Shown here: piece after piece, positions 1 through 6,893 of the stretch
Position numbering within the stretch: the first letter of the stretch is position 1
How the letters are laid out: every line of letters starts with the position of its first letter
Source of the DNA: an uncultured Selenomonadales bacterium
Lineage (GTDB): Bacteria > Bacillota > Negativicutes > Selenomonadales > Selenomonadaceae
Direction: 5' to 3'
Assembly: GCA_937915885.1 (NCBI GenBank)
Contig: CALGGP010000305.1
Span: 1 to 13,160 of the forward strand
DNA length: 13,160 nucleotides
Notes under the pieces: model-generated
What the model saw: only the letters and a program-made list of their open reading frames with translations
What the model was told of the DNA's origin: nothing
The model's database searches: none
Translations under genes and position numbers: made by a program

Positions 1-32
1 GGCGCCTAAGATCGGGTGGACGGGGTGGGACA

Positions 33-1140
33 TTAAATTTTGTGGTTGGCTCGAGCGTCGAGGAAGGCGCGAATGAAATTATCGATGCTGCCGTCCATCA
101 CCGCCTGCACGTTGCCGACTTCCTCGCCCGTCCGATGATCCTTGACCATCGTATAAGGCTGAAACACATACGATCTGATCTGACTGCCCCACTCGATCTT
201 CTGCTGTTCGCCCTCGAGCTTGGCGCGTTCGGCGTCCTTTTTCTCCATCTCGATCTCAAACAACTTCGCGCGGAGCATTTTCAAGCAGCGCTCGCGGTTT
301 TGAATTTGCGACCGCTCGTTTTGACATTGGACGACGATCCCCGTCGGGATATGCGTCATTCGGACGGCGGACGACGTTTTATTGATGTGCTGACCGCCGG
401 CGCCCGACGCGCGATAGGTATCGACTCGGACGTCCGCCATATTGATATCGATCTCGACGGCGTCATCGAGCTCGGGCATGATGTCGCACGCGGAAAATGA
501 CGTATGACGACGCGCGTTGGAATCGAACGGCGAAATGCGCACCAGTCGATGAATGCCCTTCTCGGACTTCAAAAATCCGTAGGCGTTATGCCCCTTGATA
601 AACAACGCGGCGGATTTGACGCCCGCCTCGTCGCCGGGCAACAGATCGGCGGTCTCGACCTCGAATCCGTGACGCTCCGCCCAGCGCACGTACATTCTCA
701 ACAGCATTTGCGTCCAATCCTGCGCCTCGGTGCCGCCCGCCCCCGCGTGCAACGTGAGGATTGCATTGTTGGCGTCGTACGGCTCCGACAATAAAATTTC
801 CAATTGCAGCGACTCGAGACCGGCTTTGATCTCGTTGATCTCCGCGCGGACGTCGGGCTCGACGGATTGATCGCCTTCCTCGATGCCCATCTCGAAAAGT
901 GTTTGCGCGTCGTCGAATTTCGACGTGAGATTTTTATACGTCTCGACGCCGGACTTCACATCGCTCAGTTCCTGCGTAATTTTTTGAGCCGACTCGGGAT
1001 TATCCCAAAAGGTGGGTTCACCCATTTTGTATTCGAGCTCGGCAATTTTCTCCTGCTTGCGAGCGATGTCAAAGTGAATCCCCCATTTCGTTGAGCTTGT
1101 CGCGCAGAGCCGTCAGCTCCACTTTCAAATCTTCAAGCAC
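33..1140 (-). CDS. prfB: Peptide chain release factor 2, with programmed +1 frameshift
   Basis: RF2 recognises UGA and UAA in the ribosomal A site and triggers release of the finished peptide. The main frame ends at 33. It holds the stop-codon recognition tripeptide SPF (about residues 203-205) and the catalytic GGQ (about 248-250), both where RF2 normally has them. The visible frame opens only at an internal ATG (1025), but the true start lies upstream in another frame. GTG at 1140 has AAGGAAG seven bases ahead, encodes 23 residues up to CTT (1074-1072), then meets in-frame TGA (1071-1069). A +1 shift continues as DIARKQEKIAELEYKM into the main frame. The total is about 368 residues, the usual RF2 length. 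Low RF2 slows reading of the UGA and favours the shift, which gives autoregulation in this family. It is last in the secA-fkbM-small ORF-prfB run. The only oddity is the frameshift-signal spacing, described separately. Confidence 0.96.
1068..1084 (-). promoter_or_regulatory. prfB programmed +1 frameshift site
   Basis: On the minus strand the sequence is GGGGG, ATTCA, CTT TGA C. The CUU UGA C slippery core and an upstream Shine-Dalgarno-like G run are the known RF2 frameshift signal. The peptidyl-tRNA slips from CUU to UUU, and GAC is read next. The spacing between the G run and CTT is five bases here; the well-known sites have three. The G run still pairs with the 16S rRNA tail, though possibly less efficiently. 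Confidence 0.93.
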
Positions 1141-1160
1141 TTCGTCACTTCCTTAAAAAA

Positions 1161-1274
1161 TTATTGCGTCAAACCGTTGGATTTGGCGATCTCGAGAATT
1201 TTTTCGACGGGGCAATCAGCGATCCGCGCGATCATTTCGACGATGTCGTAGATATCCTGCATGATGATCGACAT
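1161..1274 (-). CDS. Small hypothetical protein (37 residues) upstream of prfB
   Basis: An ATG at 1274 has GGAG eight bases upstream within GGGGAGTGAGGAAA. It opens a 37-codon frame ending in TAA at 1161, and the prfB ribosome binding site follows about 10 bases later. The product starts MSIIMQDIYDIVEMIARIAD, contains one cysteine followed by PVEKILEIA, and ends in GLTQ. It looks like two short amphipathic helices and has no signal peptide or membrane segment. I do not recognise a family. Support comes from the well-placed ribosome binding site, the tight fit between neighbours on the same strand, and the helix-like hydrophobic pattern. It could be a translated small protein or a spacer ORF that couples translation into prfB. 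Its function is unknown. Confidence 0.6.
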   Translation of the reverse strand: MSIIMQDIYDIVEMIARIADCPVEKILEIAKSNGLTQ

Positions 1275-1327
1275 TTTCCTCACTCCCCTATCGTCAGTCT
1301 TGAAATATTGAAGCTGTCACCTCCGAT

Positions 1328-1344
1328 TATTTTCCCTTGCCGCA
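1328..1344 (-). repeat. 17-bp copy of the secA 3' end, downstream of fkbM
   Basis: The minus strand reads TGCGGCAAGGGAAAATA, identical to the end of secA at 2097-2113, which encodes the CGKGK tail and the start of the stop codon. It lies just past the fkbM stop codon. The two copies bracket a segment of 769 bp that contains only fkbM. Confidence 0.8.
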
Positions 1345-1345
1345 G

Positions 1346-2086
1346 TCAATTTATCATGTCCTCGCGGATGAAAATCAAATTCTCACCGTTGAGCGCCAAA
1401 AAATAATCGTATCGAGCAAGCGCTCTGAACATCGCCGACGAACACCCGCGCTTCACTCGATCATGCAACTCGATCGCTATGACCGCCGTCTTCGACAGCC
1501 AATCATGAACGTCGTCGGCTTCAAACACTTCTTTTTCGGCGCCTTCAATGTCGATTTTCAACAGATCGATCCGATCAAAGCTCGAGCCCTCGAGCAAGCG
1601 CCCGATGCTCGTCGTCTTCAGCGCTTGCGGATCGTCGGCAGTCGTCTCGACCGTCGTGAAACCCGCCGTCGAATTGTAATCGTCGACGACCCTGATGTAA
1701 GTCTCTTTGTCCCAGATCGCCGACCGAATGCAGGTTACCTGATCGTAGAACGTCGCATTGCCCTCGAGCATTTTAAAGTTGACTTCCTCCGGCTCGACCG
1801 CAATGATTTTCGCCTTGGGATATACATTCGCAAAATAGACGACACTGTAGCCGACATTCGCCCCGCAATCGATTATAAACTTCGGATTAAAATTTTCGAT
1901 CGGCAGCCGATATTCCTCCGCCTCGAAAATGTTTCGGAGCAAAATCGGATCGTCTTGATTCGGACGACACGCCAGCGGATATTTGAGCCCGCTCACCCTG
2001 TAAATTCTGCAATCGGCGTTCCGCTCCGCCACACTCGCTCCGCGCACGACGGGTGCCGGTCGTATGTAAGCTCTCTGTTCAGTCAT
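1346..2086 (-). CDS. FkbM family SAM-dependent methyltransferase
   Basis: This 246-residue protein is predicted to transfer a methyl group from S-adenosylmethionine to an unknown acceptor; FkbM relatives often modify sugars or polyketides. A class I SAM-binding motif appears as FIIDCGANVGYS (about residues 70-81), with an acidic strand end at IIAVEPE (94-100). The FkbM signature KIDIEGAE lies at about 177-184. There is no signal peptide, so it should be cytoplasmic. The start ATG at 2086 has AGGAG placed about six bases ahead, and that AGGAG overlaps the secA stop codon, so the two genes are likely cotranscribed and coupled. A methyltransferase between secA and prfB is unexpected, and the gene is bracketed by a 17-bp direct repeat of the secA tail, which suggests insertion. 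The family call is firm; the substrate is unknown. Confidence 0.88.
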   Translation of the reverse strand: MTEQRAYIRPAPVVRGASVAERNADCRIYRVSGLKYPLACRPNQDDPILLRNIFEAEEYRLPIENFNPKFIIDCGANVGYSVVYFANVYPKAKIIAVEPEEVNFKMLEGNATFYDQVTCIRSAIWDKETYIRVVDDYNSTAGFTTVETTADDPQALKTTSIGRLLEGSSFDRIDLLKIDIEGAEKEVFEADDVHDWLSKTAVIAIELHDRVKRGCSSAMFRALARYDYFLALNGENLIFIREDMIN

Positions 2087-2095
2087 TTGACTCTC

Positions 2096-4660
2096 CTATT
2101 TTCCCTTGCCGCAACAATTCTTATATTTCTTCCCCGACCCGCACGGACATGGATCGTTGCGCCCGACTTTTTTGCCGTCCGCCGTTCGATCCCGTTTTTG
2201 AGACTCCGCCGCGCTCACTTCATCGCCGTGCGACGCCTGCGCATTCTGCAATCGATCCTTCAATTGCTCCTTCTCGTGACTGACTACTTCCTCCGGATTT
2301 TGCTCCTCGCGATTCGCCACCACCACGTGATACATCAGCGCCGCTATCTGATCTTGGATCGCCGCCTCCATCTCCTCGAACATCGTCAACGCTTCAATCT
2401 TATATTCCACCAACGGATTGCGCTGACCGTAGGCTCGCAGATTGATCCCTTCGCGGAGCATGTCCATGTGATCAAGATGCTCCATCCATTTATTATCGAC
2501 CACGCGGAGCATCACTACTTTTTCGAGCTCGCGCATCACCGGCTCGCTGAACGCCGCTTCTCTCTGTCGATAACTCTCCTCCGCAATTTCTTCTAATTCC
2601 TCTTTCAACTCGTCGCGGCTCAATTTTTCGAGCTCCTCAATCTTCAATTCATTCGGCGGCGCATAGATTTTTTCCGCGTCCTTGATCAGCTCCTCCAGCT
2701 GCCACTCCTCGGGATATAATTTTTCATTCGCGTATTGATTCATCTCCGACTTGATTATGTGCTTCACCATGCCCATGATGTTTTCGCGCAAATTCTCGCC
2801 GCGCAAAATCTTCCGCCGCTCGCCATACATAATCTCGCGCTGCTGATTCATCACGTCATCATACTCGAGAACATGTTTTCTGATGTCGAAGTTCCGCGCC
2901 TCAACTTTCTTTTGCGCGTGCTCGATCGACTTCGTTATCAGCGAATGCTCGATCGGCTCGTCTTCTTCCATCCCGAGTTTATCCATCACCTTTGCAATAT
3001 TATCCGACGCAAATAATCTCATCAGATCGTCCTCGAGCGACAGATAAAATCTCGATTCACCGGGATCGCCTTGTCGACCCGACCGTCCGCGCAACTGATT
3101 GTCGATCCGTCGCGATTCATGACGCTCCGTCCCGATGATGAACAGCCCGCCGAGCTCCGGCACTCCGTCGCCCAATTTTATATCCGTCCCGCGACCCGCC
3201 ATGTTCGTCGCGATCGTCACCGCGTCGCGTTGCCCCGCGTCCGCTACGATTTGCGCTTCCTTCTCATGAAATTTCGCGTTGAGCACGCTGTGAGGTATCC
3301 CGCGCTTTTTGAGGATCGCGCTCAGTTCTTCCGATTGCGTGATCGATGTCGTTCCGATCAATACCGGTTGACCCTTGCCGTGAATCCGCTCGACTTCGTT
3401 GCCGACCGCTTTGTATTTCGCACGCTTCGTCTTGTAAATTACGTCGGGATGATCCGTTCGGATAACCGGCTTGTTCGTCGGCACCACCACCACCGGCAGC
3501 TTGTATATTTTTAAAAACTCGTCCTCCTCGGTTTTCGCCGTGCCCGTCATTCCCGCCAGTTTGTCATACATTCGGAAGTAATTTTGGAAGGTGATCGTCG
3601 CCAGCGTTTGAGACTCGCGCTGGATTTTTACTCCTTCCTTCGCTTCGATCGCCTGATGTAATCCGTCGGAGTATCGCCGTCCTTCCATCAATCGACCCGT
3701 AAATTCGTCGACGATGATCACTTCGTCGCCACGCACGACATAATCCCGATCGCGTTTCATCAGCGCCTTCGCTCGCAGCGCCGCCGTGAAACAATGCGAC
3801 AGCTCGATATTCTCCGGCGCGTATAAATTATTGATCCCCAACATCTTTTCGATCTTCGGGATCACTTCGTCCTTCGGCGCCACCGTTTTTTGCTTCTCGT
3901 CGACAGTATAATCCTCGTCCGCGCGGAGCCCCGACACCGCTCGAGCCATCACTGCGTACATTTCCGTCGACTTCGCGCCCGGTCCCGAAATGATCAGCGG
4001 CGTCCGCGCCTCATCAATCAAAATCGAATCGACCTCGTCAACGATCGCATAGTGCAACGGACGCTGAACCATCTGCTCTTCGTGAATCACCATGTTGTCG
4101 CGCAAATAATCAAAGCCGAATTCGTTATTCGTCCCGAACGTGACATCGCAACTGTATGCATACTTGCGCTCGGGAAAATTCATGTCGTGCAAAATCAATC
4201 CGACCGACAAGCCCAAAAATGTGTAAAGCCGACCCATCCACTCCGAATCGCGCCGCGCTAAATAATCGTTGACCGTCACCATGTGCACGCCTTTGCCCTC
4301 GAGCGCGTTGAGATAAACCGGCAATGTCGCCACGAGCGTTTTGCCTTCGCCCGTCTTCATCTCCGCGATCTTGCCTTCGTGCAAACACATCCCGCCAATC
4401 AATTGCACGTCGAAATGCCTCATGCCCAGCACCCGACGCGACGCCTCGCGCGCCACCGCAAACGCCTCCGGCAATAAATCCGTCAGCGACTCGCCGTTCG
4501 ACAGCCGCTCCTTGAATTTATCCGTGCAGCTCATCAATTTATCGTCCGTCAAATTTTGCATCGACGGCTCCAGCGCATTGATCTTGTCGACCGTCTTCTG
4601 CATGCGCTTGATCTCTTTCTCGTTGTTGTCGCCGAAAAACCGTTTAAGGAATCCGAACAA
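2096..4660 (-). CDS. secA: Preprotein translocase ATPase SecA
   Basis: SecA is the ATP-driven motor that pushes unfolded preproteins through SecYEG. Counting from GTG 4669, Walker A MKTGEGKT is at residues 104-111 and the Walker B box DEVDSILIDEARTPL starts at 211. The helicase motif GRGTDIKLG and the QLRGRSGRQGDPG arginine-finger region follow. The C-terminal zinc-binding tail CPCGSGKKYKNCC ends the protein, so it is full length at about 854-857 residues. I prefer TTG 4660 as the start: it gives the family-like N-terminus LFGFLKRFFGDNNEK and lies seven bases after GGGGGTG. GTG 4669 is in frame but only one base from that G run. An in-frame TGA at 4681-4679 excludes any earlier start. A tandem copy of the first 50 or so codons lies directly upstream, between the promoter and this gene. 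Confidence 0.97.
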   Translation of the reverse strand: MFGFLKRFFGDNNEKEIKRMQKTVDKINALEPSMQNLTDDKLMSCTDKFKERLSNGESLTDLLPEAFAVAREASRRVLGMRHFDVQLIGGMCLHEGKIAEMKTGEGKTLVATLPVYLNALEGKGVHMVTVNDYLARRDSEWMGRLYTFLGLSVGLILHDMNFPERKYAYSCDVTFGTNNEFGFDYLRDNMVIHEEQMVQRPLHYAIVDEVDSILIDEARTPLIISGPGAKSTEMYAVMARAVSGLRADEDYTVDEKQKTVAPKDEVIPKIEKMLGINNLYAPENIELSHCFTAALRAKALMKRDRDYVVRGDEVIIVDEFTGRLMEGRRYSDGLHQAIEAKEGVKIQRESQTLATITFQNYFRMYDKLAGMTGTAKTEEDEFLKIYKLPVVVVPTNKPVIRTDHPDVIYKTKRAKYKAVGNEVERIHGKGQPVLIGTTSITQSEELSAILKKRGIPHSVLNAKFHEKEAQIVADAGQRDAVTIATNMAGRGTDIKLGDGVPELGGLFIIGTERHESRRIDNQLRGRSGRQGDPGESRFYLSLEDDLMRLFASDNIAKVMDKLGMEEDEPIEHSLITKSIEHAQKKVEARNFDIRKHVLEYDDVMNQQREIMYGERRKILRGENLRENIMGMVKHIIKSEMNQYANEKLYPEEWQLEELIKDAEKIYAPPNELKIEELEKLSRDELKEELEEIAEESYRQREAAFSEPVMRELEKVVMLRVVDNKWMEHLDHMDMLREGINLRAYGQRNPLVEYKIEALTMFEEMEAAIQDQIAALMYHVVVANREEQNPEEVVSHEKEQLKDRLQNAQASHGDEVSAAESQKRDRTADGKKVGRNDPCPCGSGKKYKNCCGKGK
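2097..2113 (-). repeat. 17-bp direct repeat, secA 3' end (original copy)
   Basis: TGCGGCAAGGGAAAATA is read on the minus strand and overlaps the last codons and stop of secA. An exact second copy lies at 1328-1344, after fkbM. The copy here is in coding sequence and so is presumably the source. Confidence 0.8.
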
Positions 4661-4682
4661 ACGTATCACACCCCCGCGTCAA
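4519..4682 (-). repeat. 171-bp period tandem duplication, secA-proximal copy
   Basis: This copy includes the functional secA start. It matches 4690-4853 with a fixed offset of 171 bp (GTG at 4669 versus 4840). Similarity begins at GACGC just before the ribosome binding site and runs through about codon 52. Confidence 0.93.
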
Positions 4683-4840
4683 TTCTTTATATCCGTCGAG
4701 CTCATCAATTTATCGTCCGTCAAATTTTGCATCGACGGCTCCGGCGCATTGATTTTGTCGACCGTCTTCTGCATGCGCTTGATTTCCTTCTCGTTGTTGT
4801 CGCCGAAAAATCGTTTCAGGAATCCGAACAAACGTATCAC
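4679..4840 (-). pseudogene. Truncated duplicate of the secA 5' end, possible leader ORF
   Basis: The reading frame repeats the SecA N-terminus (VIRLFGFLKRFFGDNNEKE and on to LTDDKLMS). It then diverges to STDIKN and stops with TGA at 4679, 18 bases before the preferred secA start. From TTG 4831 it would encode 50 residues; from GTG 4840, 53. Over about 45 codons the copies differ at five synonymous third positions and one Leu-to-Pro change. It is the first frame after the predicted secA promoter and has a ribosome binding site-like AAGGGTG, so it could be translated before secA. An in-frame ATG at 4876 lies inside the promoter -10 box and cannot be the start. It lacks the ATPase motor, so it has no SecA activity. 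It may be a relic, a leader peptide, or an assembly join of strain variants. Confidence 0.82.
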
Positions 4841-4853
4841 ACCCTTGCGTCGA
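4690..4853 (-). repeat. 171-bp period tandem duplication, promoter-proximal copy
   Basis: This copy holds the ribosome binding site and first codons of a secA-like frame. It abuts the predicted promoter at 4867-4895 and so may keep the ancestral leader. See the secA-proximal copy at 4519-4682. Confidence 0.93.
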
Positions 4854-4866
4854 TTGATTGAAAGAA

Positions 4867-4895
4867 ATTCTATCAAACATCATCGCATAAGTCAA
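4867..4895 (-). promoter_or_regulatory. Sigma-A-type promoter for the secA run
   Basis: The minus strand reads TTGACT (4895-4890), then a 17-base spacer, then TAGAAT (4872-4867). This is five of six matches in each box at ideal spacing. Transcription would start near 4860, so the mRNA reads first into the truncated secA copy and then into secA. Confidence 0.75.
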
Positions 4896-4921
4896 AAACA
4901 GATTGACAGCTCAAATTTTTT

Positions 4922-4950
4922 TTGGTTGAATAGCCTCGGTATGATATAAT
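4922..4950 (+). promoter_or_regulatory. Extended -10 promoter for the S55-murA operon
   Basis: A perfect TATAAT at 4945-4950 is preceded by TG one base upstream, an extended -10. A weak -35 TTGGTT lies 17 bases before it (4922-4927). It diverges from the secA promoter about 30 bp away. A perfect TTGACA at 4903-4908 is 36 bases from this -10 and would need a different, weaker -10 near 4926. Confidence 0.7.
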
Positions 4951-4993
4951 GCCGCCGAAAAAATTTTGGTGCCTTTGAATGGAGTGAAAGAGT

Positions 4994-6883
4994 TTGCTCA
5001 AAAAATTAGCGTTGTCGATAGCGATGATGATGACGATGGTGTTGCCGACAAAATCAGAGGCAATGCCCGAAATCATGCCGGTCGAGCACATACGAAACGG
5101 AATGAGCGGGACGGCGTATACGGTCGTCGAAAACTCGGGCGAGATCGAGCCGTTTCACGTCGACATCATCGGGTTGATAGATAACGGCAAGGGCTCGTCG
5201 AAAATGATCATGGCGAAGGCGTCGGGACGCGTGATCGACAAGACGGGCGGCGTGTTGCAGGGCATGAGCGGCAGTCCGATCTACGTCGACGGGAAATTGG
5301 TCGGAGCGCTGGCGGCGGGCTTAAAAGAGATGAGTCCGTACACATTTTTCATCACGCCGATCGAGAGCATGCTGCCGATGTGGGAGTTGCCCGATCCGAA
5401 GGCGGAGAATAAGTATCTGAAGAAAAACGTTATGCCGAAAAAAGATGAGCCAACGCCCGAGGAAAAAAAGGAGCCGGAAAAAGAATCAGAGCCCGAGAAA
5501 ATTTCCGAGCCTGAGAAAATTTCCGAGCCCGAGAAAAATCCGGAGCCCGAGAAAAATCCGGAGCCCGAGAAAAATCCGGAGCCCGAAAAAATTTCCGAGT
5601 CGAAGGGCGGATTGTTTTTCAGCGGCTTCGACTCTAACGGGGTCGATTTTCTCGAGCGCGAATTTAAATCACTCGGCATGAAAAATTTTTATGTCGCGTC
5701 GGGGTTTTCGGAAGGTTATACGATCGATTATAATGCAACGCTCGAGCCTGGGTCGCCCGTTGGAGTGGCGGTCGTTTACGGCGATTTTTCCGTTGGCGCG
5801 ACAGGCACCGTTACCGCCGTCGACGGCAAAAAAATTCTAGGCTTCGGGCATTCGTTTACTCACGCGGGCAATGTCAATTTCTTCATGACGGACGCCTCGA
5901 TTATCGGCACGATCAGCGGCACCGACGGCGCGGGCATCAAAGTTTCCAAGATCGGCAACATCATCGGGCGCGTCAATCAGGATCGCGAAGCGGGCATCGC
6001 GGGCATCCTCGGCAAATTCCCCTCCGTCGTCCCGATCACGATCAACGTCACCAACAAACATCTCAACAAATCCGAATCCTACAGCGCGTCGATTGCCTAC
6101 AACGAAAATCTCATTCCGAAGCTCGGCGCGGCGATCGCATACTCGGCGCTATCGAAAACTGCCGACTCTCTTTCGGAGAGCACCGTCGTCGTCGACTTCG
6201 GCATCAAAACGAACGCCGTCGAAGGCGGCAAAATCGAACGTCAAAACATGTTTTACAACAGTTCCGACGTGGGGCAAGTCGCCGTGCTCGAATTGCTTCA
6301 GGCGCTGAGTCTGGTGTGCTCGAACACGGACGTCGAATCGGACATTTTTGCGATCGATGTCAACATGACGCTCGACAACGAAAGAAAAACGGCGTCGCTG
6401 GTGTCGGCGGTTCCCGACCGTCCGAAAGTCAAGCCGGGCGAAACGGTCAATCTCACCGTCCAGCTCCGCCCCTACCGTCAAAAGGAAGAGACAATCGTAA
6501 TTCCCTACACCGTGCCGATCACGATGAAAGCCGGACCGTTGACGCTCGACGTGCACGGCGGGGCGCTGGTGCCGTTGGCTCAACTGCTCGCCAACGCGGG
6601 ATTCATCACCGAGGCGAACGAGCCGGCGCGCGATTATCGCGAAAAGATCACCGGCTTCCTCAAGACCGGCAAGAATAATGAGTTGGTCGTCGAGCCGGGC
6701 GGGGTGGTCGAGCCGCAGGACGAGAAGGAGCTCAAAAAAGAGATCAAGCGCGCGAAGAAGGCTCAAGAGAAGGCAAAAAAAATGGGCATCAAACTTGAAA
6801 AGGCGCCCGCCGAGTCGAAGGTTGACACAGGGTATATAATCGATAACGTGGTTCACGCCACCATCGACATCGACAAAATTTGA
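4994..6883 (+). CDS. Secreted SpoIVB-like S55 peptidase-domain protein with EPEK linker
   Basis: This 629-residue protein starts at TTG 4994, seven bases after GGAGTG. MLKKLALSIAMMM through KSEA looks like a signal peptide (residues 1-23), so it should act outside the cytoplasmic membrane. Residues 79-100 hold GRVIDKTGG and QGMSGSPIYVDG, matching the serine motif of SpoIVB (S55); Ser92 is the likely nucleophile. A lysine/glutamate/proline linker (about 148-204) contains seven EPEK hexapeptides. The second half holds ILGFGHSF with His286, a candidate catalytic histidine. In SpoIVB the histidine precedes the serine, so the order here is permuted. A beta-rich region and a highly charged, coiled-coil-like tail (about 570-605) follow. 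The murA ribosome binding site overlaps its stop codon, so the two are cotranscribed. Protease activity is inferred, not shown, and a non-catalytic envelope role is possible. No sporulation gene is nearby. Confidence 0.82.
   Translation: MLKKLALSIAMMMTMVLPTKSEAMPEIMPVEHIRNGMSGTAYTVVENSGEIEPFHVDIIGLIDNGKGSSKMIMAKASGRVIDKTGGVLQGMSGSPIYVDGKLVGALAAGLKEMSPYTFFITPIESMLPMWELPDPKAENKYLKKNVMPKKDEPTPEEKKEPEKESEPEKISEPEKISEPEKNPEPEKNPEPEKNPEPEKISESKGGLFFSGFDSNGVDFLEREFKSLGMKNFYVASGFSEGYTIDYNATLEPGSPVGVAVVYGDFSVGATGTVTAVDGKKILGFGHSFTHAGNVNFFMTDASIIGTISGTDGAGIKVSKIGNIIGRVNQDREAGIAGILGKFPSVVPITINVTNKHLNKSESYSASIAYNENLIPKLGAAIAYSALSKTADSLSESTVVVDFGIKTNAVEGGKIERQNMFYNSSDVGQVAVLELLQALSLVCSNTDVESDIFAIDVNMTLDNERKTASLVSAVPDRPKVKPGETVNLTVQLRPYRQKEETIVIPYTVPITMKAGPLTLDVHGGALVPLAQLLANAGFITEANEPARDYREKITGFLKTGKNNELVVEPGGVVEPQDEKELKKEIKRAKKAQEKAKKMGIKLEKAPAESKVDTGYIIDNVVHATIDIDKI
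5471..5596 (+). repeat. Seven 18-bp tandem repeats encoding EPEK hexapeptides
   Basis: Seven in-frame units encode EPEKES, EPEKIS twice, EPEKNP three times, then EPEKIS. The three NP units are identical in DNA. This is a flexible charged linker between the two conserved halves of the S55-like protein. Unit number is likely to vary between strains by slippage without shifting the frame. Confidence 0.95.
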
Positions 6884-6893
6884 GGTGACGAGT

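Noticed and set aside
1337..2596. Long plus-strand open frame of 419 codons
   Set aside because: It lies antisense to fkbM and secA, crosses both, and its arginine/leucine-rich product has no family motif. It is a by-product of TCGA-rich codon use.
4874..4876. ATG start for the duplicated secA N-terminus
   Set aside because: It overlaps the best -10 box (4867-4872) and lies upstream of the expected transcript start, so it should not be on the mRNA.
4903..4908. Perfect TTGACA as the -35 of the TATAAT at 4945
   Set aside because: The spacer is 36 bases, twice the usual length. The extended -10 with TTGGTT at 17 bases is preferred.
5471..5596. Regular repeats considered as a CRISPR array
   Set aside because: The units are 18 bp, adjacent without spacers, and in frame within a coding sequence. 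They encode a protein linker.
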